Shown here: positions 47,801-49,315 of the stretch, piece after piece | How positions within the stretch are numbered: the stretch's first letter is position 1 | How the letters are laid out: each line of letters begins with the position of its first letter | Source: Tribonema minus | Taxonomy: Eukaryota > Sar > Xanthophyceae > Tribonematales > Tribonemataceae | Reading direction: 5' to 3' | DNA: 64,000 nt | NCBI GenBank assembly: GCA_017506865.1 | Contig: JAFCMP010000546.1 | Location: 496,001 to 560,000 of the forward strand | Notes under the pieces: generated by a model | Told to the model about the DNA's origin: nothing | Database searches by the model: none | Seen by the model: the letters and a program-made list of their open reading frames with translations, nothing else | Program-made: the position numbers and the translations under genes

Positions 47801-48285
47801 CTGTGCATGCGCTCTCCGCTGTGCATGCGCAATATGAATGCACAAGCATATTATCTGCACCTCTCCACCCTCAAAGCCTTGTTGCTAATGCGGCACAACC
47901 ACCCTCATCGCGCCCGTCCGCTATTTTGGTGCTTCTCGAATGCAGAATGGGGCGCCGCCGCGAGCCGCGCAGCGCTCAGCCAGGCTGCCCGCTGGCCGTT
48001 CTCACGCGCGACATGATGGCCGCAAACCTGCGCATTGTCGTGGTGGCCGAGTCGAGCGCTGCCGCCATCGCTGCCGCTGTGGACGCTGCTGCCGCTGCCG
48101 CCACCGCTGCCGCCGACGGCGCTGGCGGCAGCGCTGCTGCTGCTGGCGGCGGCGGGGGTGCGGGCGGCGGCGATGGGGGCGACGGTGGCACGGAGCGTAA
48201 TGGTGGCGGCGGCGGCGGCGGCGGCGTTGGCGGCGATGGCGCGGGCACAGTCAGGCGAACGTCAGCTGTTGGCGGCGGCGCCTGA
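1..48285 (+). CDS. VPS13: VPS13-family bridge-like lipid transfer protein (43 exons, 5' end outside window)
   Basis: VPS13 proteins are long hydrophobic-groove rods that move phospholipids between membranes at contact sites. The identity rests on family landmarks in the right order: the chorein-region segment INNFQFDVSDIHLR (exon 2); paired VAB-type repeats with the VINKTGVALW and FVVRNDLGMPLQ strands (exons 22, 29); PPYRIENRSS (exon 32); HVDGV before LHVQLDDMRPRARFPVV (exon 35); LLGDPLALVNKLSDSV (exon 39); VVGGAFGSAAKIAGSLEDV (exon 40); GLVDRPMEGAK (exon 41); and EEGVAGFLTGMAKGIV (exon 42). All 42 introns are GT-AG and the phases on both sides agree (28 phase 0, 5 phase 1, 9 phase 2), apart from a G-tract frame slip in exon 15. 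The product is about 4,800 aa, longer than the usual 3,100-4,400, because Gly/Ala/Ser runs sit between conserved blocks. Unusual additions are a C2 domain and two C2H2 fingers. Which VPS13 paralogue group it belongs to is not resolved. Confidence 0.93.
383..804 (+). repeat. Decayed copies of exon 1 end plus 5' splice site (3)
   Basis: The last 40-48 bases of exon 1 with the following GT recur at about 383-431, 598-638 and 765-804, spaced roughly 165-215 bases. The first copy is nearly identical to the exon; later ones diverge. Confidence 0.85.
1410..1513 (+). CDS. VPS13: VPS13 exon 2 (chorein core)
   Basis: Acceptor CCGTGCCAG, donor GAG|GTAGGC. VDSLINNFQFDVSDIHLR matches the very conserved VPS13 block in which a helix is followed by a strand ending IHIRYED. 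The exon enters phase 0 and leaves phase 2, and its last two bases plus the first base of exon 3 make the Arg codon. Confidence 0.9.
2432..3267 (+). repeat. Copies of both edges of exon 3
   Basis: Upstream, 2424-2495 repeats the CTGCAG acceptor and the first 65 bases of exon 3. Downstream, its last 30-60 bases and the GTGCGA/GTACGA donor recur at about 2903-2959, 3120-3177 and 3240-3267, shortening with distance. Confidence 0.85.
2559..2742 (+). CDS. VPS13: VPS13 exon 3 (chorein region, continued)
   Basis: A C-rich tract ending in CCCGCAG precedes the exon. The residues IEDRPNGHSFGIVV continue the IHLR-IED block across the intron, which confirms the junction. It ends PECPILE at GAG|GTGCGG, phase 0. 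Both edges of this exon have copies in the flanking introns. Confidence 0.88.
3748..4467 (+). CDS. VPS13: VPS13 exon 4 (N-terminal rod, Arg/Ala-rich)
   Basis: A long poly-C tract and ACCCCAG precede the exon. It begins IDSATLLVDFPHIF, a strand typical of the rod repeats, then becomes helical and very rich in Arg and Ala, with DFARRVQALKLAAW near the end. It is open for 240 codons, phase 0 at both ends (CAG|GTGCGT). Confidence 0.85.
4941..5529 (+). CDS. VPS13: VPS13 exon 5 (rod; Gly-rich insert)
   Basis: It starts ATVAAERFEARFRMFL after GCCGCCGCAG. The middle is a Gly/Ser/Ala run coded by GGC repeats at 5170-5260, and the exon closes with the strand-like VTVRVQMWSDYALAAAV. The donor GCAG|GTACAT leaves phase 1, completed by AC of exon 6 to give Asp. 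Confidence 0.82.
5876..7461 (+). CDS. VPS13: VPS13 exon 6 (largest exon; rod)
   Basis: At 529 codons this is the longest exon. The first half is a low-complexity acidic, Ser- and Gly-rich region. Folded sequence returns at about 6630 (ALRGFRLKAELMFTDAELLL), followed by LALRATGVLSV and LSVTQVALRPC, the pattern of VPS13 rod strands. The donor ACG|GTGAGC is phase 0. Confidence 0.82.
7722..7770 (+). repeat. Copy of exon 7 start
   Basis: GTCAGGTGGAGCTGGACG and the next 25 bases mirror the acceptor and first 45 bases of exon 7 about 180 bases upstream of the real one. It lacks an open continuation. Confidence 0.7.
7911..8551 (+). CDS. VPS13: VPS13 exon 7 (C2 domain, N-terminal part)
   Basis: It begins VEPDVHADLRILDAAG. 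After a Gly/Ser linker (about 8050-8180) it encodes a C2 domain: LLVTVHRCRHLA, then VQPFVRV, then TKVSNNPLDPVFKERFVFHL, and VSVAVMDR at the end. C2 domains bind membranes, often with Ca2+, but the usual Asp ligands are only partly recognisable here. The exon leaves phase 2. Confidence 0.85.
8865..9021 (+). CDS. VPS13: VPS13 exon 8 (C2 domain, C-terminal part)
   Basis: It completes the C2 fold: after VMDR comes GRMSDEVIGTVDIPLLPDL, then HSLRGPNGGVAGEVQLELQW, the classical end of C2 domains. The match across the intron in phase 2 strongly supports both splice sites. Confidence 0.88.
9466..10048 (+). repeat. Copies of both edges of exon 9
   Basis: The CATTTCTCCAAACCAG acceptor and exon start occur at about 9464-9500, and the exon end plus GTGCGT recurs at 9969-10048. 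The second copy is close to identical over 75 bases, so this duplication looks recent. Confidence 0.8.
9665..9844 (+). CDS. VPS13: VPS13 exon 9 (linker)
   Basis: Open in phase 0 at both ends: ALAAADAGDAAGAGEAAAL, a Gly-rich stretch, then MYVSRDVASAEDYPEPEQ at CAG|GTGCGT. No fold is recognised. The last 75 bases are repeated almost exactly in the next intron at 9969-10048. Confidence 0.75.
10080..10205 (+). repeat. G-rich minisatellite in intron 9
   Basis: Short units of the type GGGGGTATGT repeat with an inverted GGGGACCCCCC in the middle. Part of intron 9; no coding potential. Confidence 0.7.
11023..11250 (+). repeat. Tandem repeat before exon 10
   Basis: A 60-65-base unit containing CCGACAACACCTGAGCTC and CAGCACCACTGG repeats about four times up to the acceptor of exon 10. 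The rest of intron 9 (10,205-11,020) holds a CTG run at 10,452-10,480 and TTAGGG-like repeats. Confidence 0.8.
11269..11517 (+). CDS. VPS13: VPS13 exon 10 (rod)
   Basis: Acceptor GCGACCCCAG. VVMREATLVTSPFVFRLADL and VVVLLGVAKSLRAMA read as rod strands and a helix, followed by a Gly run and an acidic-basic helix. It ends ATFQ at CAG|GTGTGA, phase 0. Confidence 0.8.
12001..12049 (+). repeat. Poly-C tract before exon 11 acceptor
   Basis: Almost unbroken C run of about 45 bases placed directly before CTCCAG; the pyrimidine tract of the exon 11 acceptor. Similar C tracts precede exons 4, 13, 17, 22 and 32. Confidence 0.85.
12054..12240 (+). CDS. VPS13: VPS13 exon 11 (helical)
   Basis: It follows an almost pure poly-C tract of about 45 bases and CTCCAG. 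The product is helical: DLVDLRDVIELLRDFERKK, then LTESEIALEVDQFIAII. It leaves phase 1 at TCTAG|GTAGGT, and exon 12 supplies the rest of the Asp codon. Confidence 0.8.
12636..12963 (+). CDS. VPS13: VPS13 exon 12 (first C2H2 zinc finger)
   Basis: After a Gly run it codes GFICPLCRRTMRTQRALVVH and, four residues on, a second His: C-x2-C-x12-H-x4-H, with ligands at codons 12725, 12734, 12773 and 12788. Spacing and framing (GFICP, then a helix) match the Rab5-binding fingers of EEA1 and Rabenosyn-5. It leaves phase 2 at GGG|GTGCGT; a later donor at GAG|GTATCA is possible but breaks the phase. Confidence 0.82.
13569..14560 (+). repeat. Copies of both edges of exon 13
   Basis: Upstream, 13569-13640 repeats GATCATGCAG and the first 50 bases of exon 13. 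Downstream, its last 90-100 bases plus GTATG recur at about 14283-14390 and 14458-14560, with a weaker trace near 14660-14730. Confidence 0.85.
13761..14217 (+). CDS. VPS13: VPS13 exon 13
   Basis: Poly-C, then GATCATGCAG precedes it. It begins YVAARCEEFASPVVARAIL and contains LPAAAGARLSAFWDLHA and YLDKPQFAIAALPAAL, ending MTHRK at AAG|GTATGG, phase 0. I cannot name a fold. Copies of its start (upstream) and its end (downstream, at least two) lie in the introns. Confidence 0.8.
14730..15644 (+). other. Rest of intron 13
   Basis: No coding frame seen. It contains a TTAGGG-like stretch near 14750, four loose repeats of a CGAGCGCAGCCCTGACACCTA-type unit between 15000 and 15480, and C tracts at about 15164 and 15411 that resemble acceptor tracts without an exon. 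Confidence 0.6.
15645..15821 (+). CDS. VPS13: VPS13 exon 14 (rod)
   Basis: Acceptor TTCTATGCAG. DRSCSGVRAFLSFMLTAPAL, then PVWLLYFARVPGAVV and ECDFEVWEK at AAG|GTGAGG, phase 0. Strand-rich and consistent with the VPS13 rod. The last 90 bases recur twice in the next intron. Confidence 0.82.
15886..16100 (+). repeat. Two copies of exon 14 end plus donor
   Basis: CCAGAAGCCCGTGTGG and the next 70 bases, with GAGAAG|GTGAG, recur at 15886-15974; a more decayed copy lies at 16029-16100. CCCTAACC-type sequence separates the copies. Confidence 0.88.
16775..17369 (+). CDS. VPS13: VPS13 exon 15 (approximate; G-tract frame slip)
   Basis: The protein-like core is QRYAPGVVRLGANEGWRKG then CANYFILLTRDTD, followed by an Ala run. 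Beyond the poly-G stretch at about 17238-17262 the convincing frame changes: GGKITLAQAIGSLVDAARAR runs to CAG|GTAGGG in phase 0. Either the G count is off by sequencing or polymorphism, or a very short intron lies here. The acceptor at 16773-16774 was chosen because it is in phase with exon 14; other acceptors are possible. Confidence 0.5.
17370..18605 (+). other. Intron 15 (telomere-like short repeats)
   Basis: No coding frame supported. Several short TTAGGG/CCCTAA-like stretches are present (17732-17760, 17895-17930, 17990-18020), and the C/T-rich end leads to GCGTCAG of exon 16. Confidence 0.6.
18606..18785 (+). CDS. VPS13: VPS13 exon 16
   Basis: It starts GIMRTLAGGG and ends VALEVGGVVLEAADRTTLPQ at CAG|GTGAGG, phase 0 on both sides. 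It is followed by five decayed copies of its last 50-70 bases. Confidence 0.82.
18853..19361 (+). repeat. Five copies of exon 16 end, each with a small palindrome
   Basis: The exon end GGACAGGACCACGCTGCCGC ... CAG|GTGAGG recurs at about 18853-18899, 18958-19025, 19082-19137, 19196-19246 and 19291-19363. After most copies, and after the real exon, a near-palindrome ACTTCAAGTTGAAGT occurs (18804, 18913, 19037, 19149, 19389). Confidence 0.9.
19763..20216 (+). CDS. VPS13: VPS13 exon 17
   Basis: LQLHLWDLSLRLELQHLHPG opens the exon after CCCCCAG, a good amphipathic strand. A Gly run follows, then TTEIRLHVPRHAVVNVSTGL and VEVLKAFATRAAQRW (compare the VPS13 aLvevl segment before the VAB region). It leaves phase 1 at GCG|GTGAGT. 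Confidence 0.82.
20582..20932 (+). CDS. VPS13: VPS13 exon 18 (second C2H2 zinc finger)
   Basis: FNFNITNSLGAGVLLRG resembles the first VAB strands. After a G tract comes EGFLCPDCLRDLGSPEALML, then HYRREH: C-x2-C-x12-H-x4-H with ligands at 20809, 20818, 20857 and 20872. EGFLCP and HY..EH match the Rabenosyn-5/EEA1 finger closely. Phase 1 at both ends. Confidence 0.85.
21175..21314 (+). CDS. VPS13: VPS13 exon 19 (VAB repeat)
   Basis: SLTLPPGQSVRCALPEGG then VTVLVQGYKPITGVQ, the strand-turn-strand of VAB repeats (proline-glycine turn, then a long strand). It enters phase 1 and leaves phase 0 at CAG|GTGCGC. Confidence 0.85.
21683..22474 (+). CDS. VPS13: VPS13 exon 20 (VAB repeat with Gly-rich insert)
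   Basis: It begins VASLGIHTYPLQ; a 130-residue Gly/Ser/Ala insert separates this from LALVVVVSRSDAD. LSVVLRTNVCVRNTALG, then LLPGEEAPLPLPVLARRALR and CAWREPIAL, is the standard VPS13 VAB pattern (N in VRN, P-G turn, W at the end). Confidence 0.9.
23125..23343 (+). CDS. VPS13: VPS13 exon 21 (linker in VAB)
   Basis: The acceptor is built from CCCTAACCCTCACCGCAG. It codes MEINSLHLHQRSAAAAAHAS, a low-complexity linker and SHRASFTLA at GCG|GTACGT. Phase 0 both sides. Confidence 0.75.
23483..24453 (+). CDS. VPS13: VPS13 exon 22 (VAB repeats)
   Basis: WVITIHPSYIVTNALPCTVE is the VAB strand pair with the conserved Asn. It is followed by Gly and Glu runs, then VLIWRGRIESGHEARLG, a long variable part and LYAEYWVINKTGVALWYKAK, the next repeat. 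The frame meets a stop just beyond the donor GCG|GTAAGG (phase 2), which fixes the exon end. Confidence 0.9.
24461..24600 (+). repeat. CTGTACT minisatellite
   Basis: Seven-base units CTGTACT and CTGGACT in tandem just inside intron 22, broken once in the middle. Intronic. Confidence 0.85.
25273..25357 (+). CDS. VPS13: VPS13 exon 23 (small)
   Basis: An 85-base exon: a CTG/CTGCGCAG acceptor, then ADRGRNDAGAATPERG ... PLPEIK, AAG|GTGAGG. It fits phase 2 entry and phase 0 exit exactly and sits where VPS13 has a short loop after the NKTG strand. Confidence 0.7.
25741..26664 (+). repeat. Array of exon 24 acceptors (about 7 copies)
   Basis: A unit of roughly 130 bases, each with GCGCAGGAGCACCAGGCCAC and a following GCTGAGCATTGCTGAG segment, repeats at about 25746, 25890, 26031, 26127, 26272, 26408 and 26553 before the real exon at 26665. 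Copies at 26127 and 26408 extend 60 or more bases into exon-like sequence and then meet a stop. Confidence 0.92.
26665..26841 (+). CDS. VPS13: VPS13 exon 24 (VAB)
   Basis: EHQATSSAAESLNTLAADAL, then SYYSDGLNLQFFGEG and PVMLSCPAKKIQ at CAG|GTATGT. Its acceptor and first bases are repeated about seven times upstream; only this copy stays open to a donor. Confidence 0.8.
26934..27345 (+). repeat. Copy of exon 24 end and four copies of exon 25 start
   Basis: 26934-26972 copies the CCCGC..AAGATACAG|GTATG end of exon 24. At about 27050, 27137, 27220 and 27303 the start of exon 25 (GTGATGCCGTACGCCATG type) recurs every 80-90 bases, with CCCTAACCC runs between. Confidence 0.85.
27374..27459 (+). CDS. 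VPS13: VPS13 exon 25 (small, VAB)
   Basis: VMPYAMAADATDRRLCICDL then QVDSVLRD, ending phase 2 at ACAG|GTGCGG. The acceptor is TCACTTAAG. Four copies of its start lie upstream and one copy of its end downstream. Confidence 0.78.
27566..27627 (+). repeat. Copy of exon 25 end plus donor
   Basis: CGGCTCTGCATTTGCGACG through GTGCTCAGATACAG|GTGCGG repeats the last 50 bases of exon 25 and its donor. The intron beyond (27,630-28,200) shows no coding frame. Confidence 0.82.
28206..28252 (+). repeat. Copy of exon 26 start
   Basis: CAGGTACTCCACGGCATCCG and the next 25 bases repeat the acceptor and start of exon 26, 130 bases before the real one. AACTTCAACTTGAAGTA palindromes flank it at 28144 and 28293. 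Confidence 0.85.
28336..29232 (+). CDS. VPS13: VPS13 exon 26 (SHR-BD/VAB module)
   Basis: Clear VPS13 module: NRAFLSFFVTEDCDVHVCVD, ARVPPWLARGGY, LRVFARFARGRTRLCLGG (the P-x-W-L ... LGG signature). After an Ala run it has VRFATLDRDVGGAL, then GDAPYSDRDYKVGALPPQLR (SDR-x-Y, lP-x-L), which starts the next module. Phase 2 both ends. Confidence 0.92.
29926..30125 (+). repeat. Copies of exon 27 start
   Basis: CTGCGCAGG followed by CGATGCTGCTGTGCATC (29936) and TTGGCGGTGCTGCTGTGCATGG (30097 on) copy the acceptor and first 35 bases of exon 27. The upstream part of the intron (29,240-29,925) holds GAGCGCTG-rich tandem units without a coding frame. Confidence 0.85.
30220..30310 (+). CDS. VPS13: VPS13 exon 27 (small)
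   Basis: SAVLLCMDARARETPAWVAR then SGFRKMEGVQ, CAG|GTGCGC: the P-x-W step of the second module, joined to the SDRDY segment of exon 26. Flanked on both sides by copies of its own edges. Confidence 0.88.
30475..31465 (+). repeat. About six copies of exon 27 end plus donor
   Basis: AAGATGGAGGGGGTGCAG|GTGCGCG recurs at about 30480, 30660-30690, 30800-30826, 30915-30943, 31182-31205 and 31434-31462. The second copy extends 75 bases into exon sequence. AT-rich spacers of 110-270 bases separate them. Confidence 0.92.
31571..31659 (+). CDS. VPS13: VPS13 exon 28 (small)
   Basis: Acceptor TTGAAACAG. VPGVEYRVPYHYNVWRRYYE then RGVVWLGGS completes the second module (vy.r.y..G.v.LGG). It leaves phase 2 at GCAG|GTGCGC. 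Confidence 0.9.
32161..32788 (+). CDS. VPS13: VPS13 exon 29
   Basis: AKRAYFVLVYACDGAEG opens the exon, a low-complexity stretch follows, then PRFSVDAVSTAGELRAA, FGVAIAALPGLFRRTRVVTL and YPRFVVRNDLGMPLQ, one of the best VPS13 matches in the window (FS.D.V.t.G ... v.t..PRf...N.l...l). Donor CAG|GTGGGT, phase 0. Confidence 0.93.
32895..33300 (+). repeat. Copies of exon 29 end plus donor
   Basis: A unit of about 150 bases, with the CCGCTGCAG|GTGGGT exon end and the following GCGCGCGCTGCTGCTG part of intron 29, repeats about three times (near 32915, 33065 and 33235). The later copies lose the donor. Confidence 0.82.
33621..33995 (+). CDS. VPS13: VPS13 exon 30
   Basis: LAPVLVRHQSKEG continues the previous strand; YVRPVYPGSSIIIYDF carries the proline-glycine turn and strand. 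A Gly/Ser run and an acidic linker follow. The donor CGA|GTGACG gives phase 0 but is weak; the exon end could shift by a few codons. Confidence 0.82.
34210..35160 (+). repeat. Copies of both edges of exon 31
   Basis: Upstream, a unit of about 175 bases with TTCTCTCAG..GTCGGCGGAGAAGATGGG occurs at about 34302 and 34474, then the real exon. Downstream, the exon end CTCGTGGCAGC..GTGTCACTTCAGG recurs near 34967-35020, 35048-35080 and 35125-35155. Confidence 0.88.
34705..34797 (+). CDS. VPS13: VPS13 exon 31 (small)
   Basis: PASAEKMGATHLWVSDPCGR then RYLVAAAVSLQ at CAG|GTAAGC, phase 0. Its start is repeated about three times upstream in a 180-bp tandem array, and its end three times downstream. 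Confidence 0.8.
35418..35840 (+). CDS. VPS13: VPS13 exon 32
   Basis: Poly-C, then CCTACAG. RYPPYRIENRSSTATVLYRQ is the conserved P.yrIeN.S strand, and LLPLQWHSFVWDDLARPQEV is the f.WD.p block of VPS13. A Gly run and RLDRIGELEPLAAADW end it at CAG|GTGCAG. Confidence 0.93.
36294..36401 (+). CDS. VPS13: VPS13 exon 33 (small, Gly-rich)
   Basis: The acceptor follows a CCCTAA run: CCCTAACCCTAAGCGCAG. It codes ALAKLGADDDGGFAAGG and GVTKLYAE, GAG|GTACGC, phase 0. There is little fold information; phase and position support it. Confidence 0.65.
36812..36912 (+). repeat. Near-identical 100-base copy of exon 34
   Basis: GAGGGCAGGACGCGTGTGCT and the next 80 bases match exon 34 closely, 195 bases upstream. 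It lacks the GCGCAG|GTGCGC acceptor context of the real exon, though GCCGCGCGC is kept. Confidence 0.85.
37008..37244 (+). CDS. VPS13: VPS13 exon 34
   Basis: VRAEGRTRVLSFGDVRLAHG (the v.adGpTrvL.i motif), then LDISVALAGMSLNLV (v.l.GigiSlv) and a Gly/Ser run, ending GAADAE at GAG|GTGAGT. The next residues, from exon 35, complete the ELLYvsl motif. Confidence 0.9.
37555..38850 (+). repeat. Array of exon 35 acceptors (about 7 copies)
   Basis: Units with a CCGCCGCC tract, CGCGCAG, then CTGCTGTCGCTGCACGTGGA (or decayed forms) start near 37563, 37713, 37893, 38328, 38506, 38648 and 38783, before the real exon at 38937. Most keep the AG and 30-60 bases of exon-like sequence, then diverge. Confidence 0.92.
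38937..39078 (+). CDS. VPS13: VPS13 exon 35
   Basis: LVSLHVDGVTLAKRSRSDRT, VASVLHVQLDDMRPRARF, PVVMQP: the E-LLYvsL.gI ... v..lQiDNq.p...fPVvl.P block that is nearly universal in VPS13. The acceptor tract is a CCG repeat ending CGCGCAG. It leaves phase 1. Seven decayed copies of the acceptor and exon start lie upstream. Confidence 0.93.
39616..39883 (+). CDS. VPS13: VPS13 exon 36
   Basis: A Gly/Ala stretch, then IPFVCIQYEREVATLGMPHF, FKSFEVALQQCCVRVDVDFV, LHILSIATRVLPEF. It corresponds to the segment i.yf......lqe..v.lDe.fl..ll. It enters phase 1 and leaves phase 2 at GCG|GTGAGC. Confidence 0.9.
40655..40715 (+). repeat. Copy of exon 37 start
   Basis: CTGCGCAGCGCGGCCGCCAG followed by CAGGCGCTGCGGCGCAC repeats the acceptor and first 50 bases of exon 37, 185 bases upstream. 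Confidence 0.88.
40845..40989 (+). CDS. VPS13: VPS13 exon 37
   Basis: AAAKQALRHTLTAPARH, then LVYLEMFRHAPIAVQLELYV and GQRALSLE (vYfe.l.l.Pi.i.lsf in the family). Donor GAG|GTATGT, phase 0. Its last 40 bases plus donor are followed by about seven decayed copies. Confidence 0.9.
41055..41830 (+). repeat. About seven copies of exon 37 end plus donor
   Basis: A unit of 110-130 bases: GAGCTATACGTGGGGCAGCG, CGCTGTCGCTTGAG|GTATGTAT, then CCCTAACCCTAA-like sequence. Copies at about 41063, 41184, 41310, 41441, 41563, 41665 and 41785. The one at 41310 keeps exon end and donor almost unchanged. Confidence 0.92.
42041..42265 (+). repeat. Two copies of exon 38 start
   Basis: GCAGACCACGCCGGCCATCG and GCAGATGCTGGCCCACGAGG begin two decayed copies (70 bases each) of the acceptor and start of exon 38. 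Confidence 0.85.
42409..42627 (+). CDS. VPS13: VPS13 exon 38
   Basis: LAVLGGSFLSAVGVLGGTLA, RISPTFVFDELLVTHYFGSA, RELAAALARGLVQQGVAQ: the slG..l..idgaPi.l..l...h.f pattern before the C-terminal amphipathic region. Phase 0 both ends. Edge copies lie on both sides. Confidence 0.92.
42650..43120 (+). repeat. Three copies of exon 38 end
   Basis: CACTACTCTGGCAGCGCGCG through GGGTACAAG|GTGCGC at 42658-42745 is a near-intact copy; 42825-42870 and about 43070-43120 are shorter and more decayed. Confidence 0.88.
43441..43530 (+). CDS. VPS13: VPS13 exon 39 (C-terminal amphipathic region)
   Basis: VVGSMELLGDPLALVNKLSD then SVLQFLRTTQ: the GdP.glv..lg.Gv.dff.eP signature of VPS13/ATG2 C-termini. Phase 0 both ends, CAG|GTGCGC. 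Confidence 0.95.
44235..44465 (+). repeat. Two copies of exon 40 start
   Basis: TGCAGGCGGAATTCAGGGGG and 40 more bases recur at about 44235 and 44403, each about 170 bases before the next. Reading fails soon after CGCATGCTG. Confidence 0.92.
44574..44786 (+). CDS. VPS13: VPS13 exon 40 (C-terminal amphipathic region)
   Basis: EFRGEEPTFGAGARMLVS, GVVGGAFGSAAKIAGSLEDV: the Gly-rich amphipathic repeat (lv..tvgg.f.SasKitgslg.g.). It ends RHLKHGFQRGGQ at CAG|GTATGT. Two copies of its start precede it and about seven of its end follow. Confidence 0.95.
44922..45955 (+). repeat. About seven copies of exon 40 end plus donor
   Basis: GTGCGCCACCTCAAGCACGG, CTTCCAGAGGGGGGGGCAG|GTATGT: copies at about 44924, 45062, 45257, 45420, 45577 and 45787, and shorter remnants near 45362 and 45930. 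Many keep the donor and differ mainly in the length of the G run. Confidence 0.93.
46244..46309 (+). CDS. VPS13: VPS13 exon 41 (small)
   Basis: VLYDSIQQGISGLVDRPMEG then AK: the family motif g...G.tGiv.kP..GAk. 66 bases, phase 0, between CCCGCGCAG and AAG|GTGAAC. Confidence 0.93.
46942..47084 (+). CDS. VPS13: VPS13 exon 42
   Basis: EEGVAGFLTGMAKGIVVAVA, APVAGALGAVSKVTEGVD: the repeat .eG..Gf.kG.gkGlvg.v..P..g.ld..s..teGi. It leaves phase 2 at GAGAG|GTACGA. Confidence 0.95.
47946..48285 (+). CDS. VPS13: VPS13 exon 43 (terminal)
   Basis: The one-base phase matches exon 42. PLAVLTRDMMAANLRIVVVA looks like the start of the C-terminal PH-like domain; the rest is Ala- and Gly-rich and ends with TGA. 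A complete PH domain is not visible, so the protein is truncated there or further short exons were missed. Confidence 0.75.
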
Positions 48286-49315
48286 ATCGGTGGCAGTGGT
48301 GCTGAAGATGGGGACTTTGTACGCATGTCAGACAGCGATTGGCGGCTGCCGTAGCACGCATGGATGCGAGTGCTGGTGCGGGGCTATAGCTGTGTAGAGG
48401 GGACTTTAAGCTTGCAGGTCGAGCAAGGGCGGTCGGGTGTCTTGGCATCCTGCTGGCTTCATCCTGTGTTTGTAAGCGTGGTTTCTGTTCGGCGGCTGCG
48501 ACTGTAATGAGCTCTGTACATACAAAAGCAAAGCTGCTGCCCAGCTTGCACCGCGCCGGCTCATATATACACTCACAAGTCGCTCTTCTCAGACCCTCAT
48601 ATGGCTGCATGCATCGTTTTATATCGCAACGCATCAATGAACACTGTGAAATTGTCGTGACGGCACATCAGCCTTGCAGTGAGCCGAGGGCTGCGAACCA
48701 ACAACCATGTGAGGTAACGCACAACCATGAGAGGCAATGCATGCACTCGGCTTTGATCAGCTTTCTGCAAAGCATGCATGCAAATCAGAGAGGGCCTGCT
48801 CCCTGCACAACAAGGCGACAACGCAGGTGAATTTCTTCACAAACATCAGCACTCATCGAAGTCATCTGCCTTTAGAGGTCATGCAGATGAGCGCAGTTGC
48901 AGCAGCACAGGCAACAACCAACTCATGAAACATGAAATAAACACAGGCACGAAGTATTGCATTTTCTCGGGCCAATGACCTTGCTGGTGCTGTGCAGCCA
49001 GCATCGCACGTTGTTGGTCACTTGAAACCAACGAACAGGCAATGAATACCAAGGCCACGTTTGTGTGGCTCTGCTGCACTTAGCACCAATCACTCCTGTG
49101 CGATTACGCCATCTGTACATAATGCACTCTGTGGTCACATGTAACATCATCCTGCAGCACCTTCTTTCATCAGCTCTCTGCTCGTGTGCAGTGTGTGCAA
49201 CTGGGACTGGACGGTGCTGAGTTTGCTGTATCGCGCAAGTATTAAAATGGCACAAGACAGCGACTCCTCCATCAGCAGCAGTGAGGGTTGCTGAATGCTA
49301 GGCAGCGCTTCTGAA
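48286..49315. other. Intergenic stretch
   Basis: Sequence becomes richer in A and T beyond the VPS13 stop. Only short frames without exon features are present. An AATAAA lies at about 48,936 on the + strand, too far from the stop to assign with confidence. Confidence 0.5.
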
